DNA from: Deltaproteobacteria bacterium UBA6967 | GTDB taxonomy: Bacteria; SAR324; NAC60-12 | DNA: 8,624 nt | Assembly (NCBI GenBank): GCA_002450295.1 | Contig: DJYX01000127.1 | Coordinates: forward strand, 1-8,624 | Direction of reading: 5' to 3' | Shown: positions 7,387 through 8,624 of the stretch, piece after piece | Position numbering within the stretch: the stretch's first letter is position 1 | Layout of the letters: each line of letters opens with the position of its first letter | Program-made: the position numbers and the translations under genes | The notes under the pieces: generated by a model | What the model was told of the DNA's origin: nothing | The model's database searches: none | What the model saw: the letters and a program-made list of their open reading frames with translations, nothing else

Positions 7387-8390
7387 ATCATTTCTCCTTC
7401 CCTCGCTTGGCGTCTGATGCGCGGATCCAATAACATCAGGCAGAGATCTGAAAATAGAGTTCCCAACACAGCAAGAAAGCTCAGGAACATGATCAAGGAA
7501 GATGCGAGGTACAGATCCTCTTCTTTGAGAGCTTGCAAGAGAAGAGGTCCTGTCGTTTGCAGACCCAGTACGACAGCAACAATTGTTTCACCCGAGATGA
7601 TTTTTACAAATAGGTCATTTAAATCGGAAACAAAGGGATTCAGCGAATGTCTCACGGGGTATTTAATGACCAGATTTAATTCTGTGAGTCCTTTCGCTCG
7701 GGCTGTCAGCACATACGGACGATGCAATTCATCAAGGAGGTTAGCTCGAATTTTCCGGATAACTTCCGCAGTCCCAGCAGTCCCCAGAACAATTGTCGGT
7801 ATCCAGAGGTGAGATAGTAAATCGAGGAACTTATCGAATGACCAGGGAGCATTGATATACTCTGGAGAGAATAGTCCTCCAACGCTTTGGCCAAAGTAAC
7901 GGAATGAAATGTAGAGGAGAACGAGTGCTAGGAGAAAATTTGGTACCGCAAGCCCCACAAAACCTACAAAAGTGGCTGCATAATCTCCAAGAGAATACTT
8001 ACGAACCGCAGAATAGATTCCGATTGGGATCGCTACGATCCAGATGAACATCAAGGTAACGACGGAGAGAGTCGTTGTCAGTCCCAGACGTTGAGAAATC
8101 AATTCAGAAACTGGAACATCCCACCCGAAGGAGTATCCGAAATCTCCACGAAAGAGAATATTTCCCATCCATATCAGATATTGTTCTAACGCGCTCTGAT
8201 CGAGTCCATACATTCGGCGCAGATCAGCAATCTCATGCTCCTCAAAAACCTCCCCATACTGGTTGGCCTCCAATACGATCCTATCCACGAAATCACCAGG
8301 TGGTAGAATGATAATGAAGAAGGAAACCACAGTGATGACGAAAACCGTAATCATCATCAACGAGAGTCTTCGGACGAGGAATCTAAGCAT
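7383..8390 (-). CDS. dppB: DppB-type ABC importer permease (335 aa)
   Basis: This is the second inner-membrane permease of the importer. TM1 is at about 9-30. A periplasmic segment with RRMYGLDQ (58-65) and GDFGYSF (82-88) follows. Further helices lie near 103-129, 137-165, 193-205, 265-285 and 297-321. The EAA coupling loop spans about 207-250, with PYVLTARAKGL at 225-235 and YPVRHSLNP at 244-252. It ends in the family-typical LLDPRIR at 320-326. Length is normal. ATG 8390 fits the family N-terminus (MLRFLVRRL), although only a weak ribosome binding site is visible upstream. The 63-bp gap to the preceding binding-protein gene holds a strong hairpin. The stop overlaps the GTG of the DppC-type gene. 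Substrate specificity comes from the binding protein, so the dipeptide name is nominal. Confidence 0.93.
   Translation of the reverse strand: MLRFLVRRLSLMMITVFVITVVSFFIIILPPGDFVDRIVLEANQYGEVFEEHEIADLRRMYGLDQSALEQYLIWMGNILFRGDFGYSFGWDVPVSELISQRLGLTTTLSVVTLMFIWIVAIPIGIYSAVRKYSLGDYAATFVGFVGLAVPNFLLALVLLYISFRYFGQSVGGLFSPEYINAPWSFDKFLDLLSHLWIPTIVLGTAGTAEVIRKIRANLLDELHRPYVLTARAKGLTELNLVIKYPVRHSLNPFVSDLNDLFVKIISGETIVAVVLGLQTTGPLLLQALKEEDLYLASSLIMFLSFLAVLGTLFSDLCLMLLDPRIRRQAREGEMM
7394..7399 (-). promoter_or_regulatory. Ribosome binding site for the DppC-type gene
   Basis: AAGGAG sits inside the last codons of the DppB-type gene, seven bases before the overlapping GTG start. It supports GTG 7386 as the start and tight translational coupling of the two permeases. 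Confidence 0.75.
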
Positions 8391-8409
8391 CTGAATAGGA
8401 TATCAAGGC

Positions 8410-8446
8410 GGGGCAAAGATCTCGAAGCGATCTCAATCTTCACCCC
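8410..8446 (-). promoter_or_regulatory. Intercistronic stem-loop between binding-protein gene and dppB
   Basis: On the minus-strand RNA, GGGGUGAAGAUU (8446-8435) pairs over 12 positions with GAUCUUUGCCCC (8421-8410), using three G-U wobbles. Above it the 13-base loop can add a UCG/CGA stem closed by a CUU triloop, with GAGA bulged. The stem begins seven bases after the binding-protein stop and ends 19 bases before the dppB ATG. No U-run follows, so it is not a standard intrinsic terminator. Such elements between binding-protein and permease genes are known to protect upstream mRNA or limit downstream expression; that role here is inferred. Confidence 0.65.
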
Positions 8447-8453
8447 AAGTGAC

Positions 8454-8624
8454 CTACTGCTTATCCTTCGTTATGTAAAAGGTTGAAAAGTTTGCAGGAG
8501 AAATTCCTGGATACATCCAACCCTCCATCAGAGGCTCAGGCACATTACGGAGACGATTGCTGACAGCCCGATAGTTTCCGGCTGGCAGAGCAATTCCAAT
8601 GCGAGGAAAGTTATCTGTCACCAG
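8454..8624 (-). CDS. C-terminal end of a family 5 (peptide/nickel-type) substrate-binding protein
   Basis: The last 56 codons are visible; the rest lies beyond the right edge. The tail contains RLRNVPE near fragment residues 24-30 and an aromatic-rich end (EGWMYPG, then FSTFYITKDKQ and TAG). The NLRNVPE-like element near the C-terminus is common in periplasmic binding proteins of peptide-type importers. Its position immediately upstream of dppB, dppC and the fused ATPase in the same direction is the standard layout. This protein would set the substrate range of the transporter. The signal peptide and binding pocket are not in the window, so no substrate can be inferred. It is separated from dppB by 63 bp containing a strong hairpin. 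Confidence 0.85.
   Translation of the reverse strand: MVTDNFPRIGIALPAGNYRAVSNRLRNVPEPLMEGWMYPGISPANFSTFYITKDKQ

Noticed and set aside
7246..7812. A 188-residue plus-strand frame antisense to the two permease genes
   Set aside because: It covers clear permease coding sequence on the other strand, is basic and arginine/serine-rich with no recognisable motif, and is best explained as a shadow frame.
8417..8433. Alternative short AGATC/GATCT hairpin in the dppB leader
   Set aside because: The five-pair stem competes with, and is weaker than, the 12-pair stem spanning 8410-8446.

Overview
The window is moderate in GC (roughly 45-50% by eye) and gene-dense. It reads like chromosomal DNA from a Gram-negative-type, probably proteobacterial or related, free-living bacterium. 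The genes have standard Shine-Dalgarno-type starts, 4-11 bp coupled overlaps, and proteins of common environmental families. I see no transposase, integrase, tRNA, rRNA, CRISPR array or phage gene. The organism cannot be named from sequence alone; an uncultured marine lineage is a guess only.

Almost everything lies on the minus strand, in one apparent operon read from the right edge to the left. The order is: the C-terminus of a family 5 substrate-binding protein (8454-8624), a DppB-type permease (7383-8390), a DppC-type permease with a long extracytoplasmic insert (6286-7386), one polypeptide carrying both DppD- and DppF-type ATPases (4200-6296), two PHP-domain metallohydrolases of the CehA/McbA type (2760-4139 and 1236-2690), and an alpha/beta serine hydrolase (499-1140). 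At the left edge a small plus-strand cupin (230-502) converges on this operon. Both stop codons are read from the same CTAG palindrome. A minus-strand frame open from about 195 to the left edge may be the start of another gene.

Together these genes suggest an uptake-and-hydrolysis module. A peptide-type ABC importer brings in a small molecule, and two different binuclear metal hydrolases plus a serine hydrolase cut ester, amide, carbamate or phosphoester bonds in the cytoplasm. None of the three hydrolases shows a signal peptide. The substrate cannot be read from the sequence.

The strongest non-coding signal is a 12-bp stem with an extended upper hairpin in the 63-bp gap between the binding-protein stop and dppB. 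It lacks a U-tract. It is a good candidate for the element that sets a high binding-protein to permease expression ratio. Other points of note are a GTG start for the 1236-2690 gene chosen by a well-placed GAGGAAG, a CTGC motif present in only one PHP paralog, and the tail-to-tail shared stop. I found no wholly novel machinery. The most original aspect is the pairing of two diverged PHP hydrolases with one importer.
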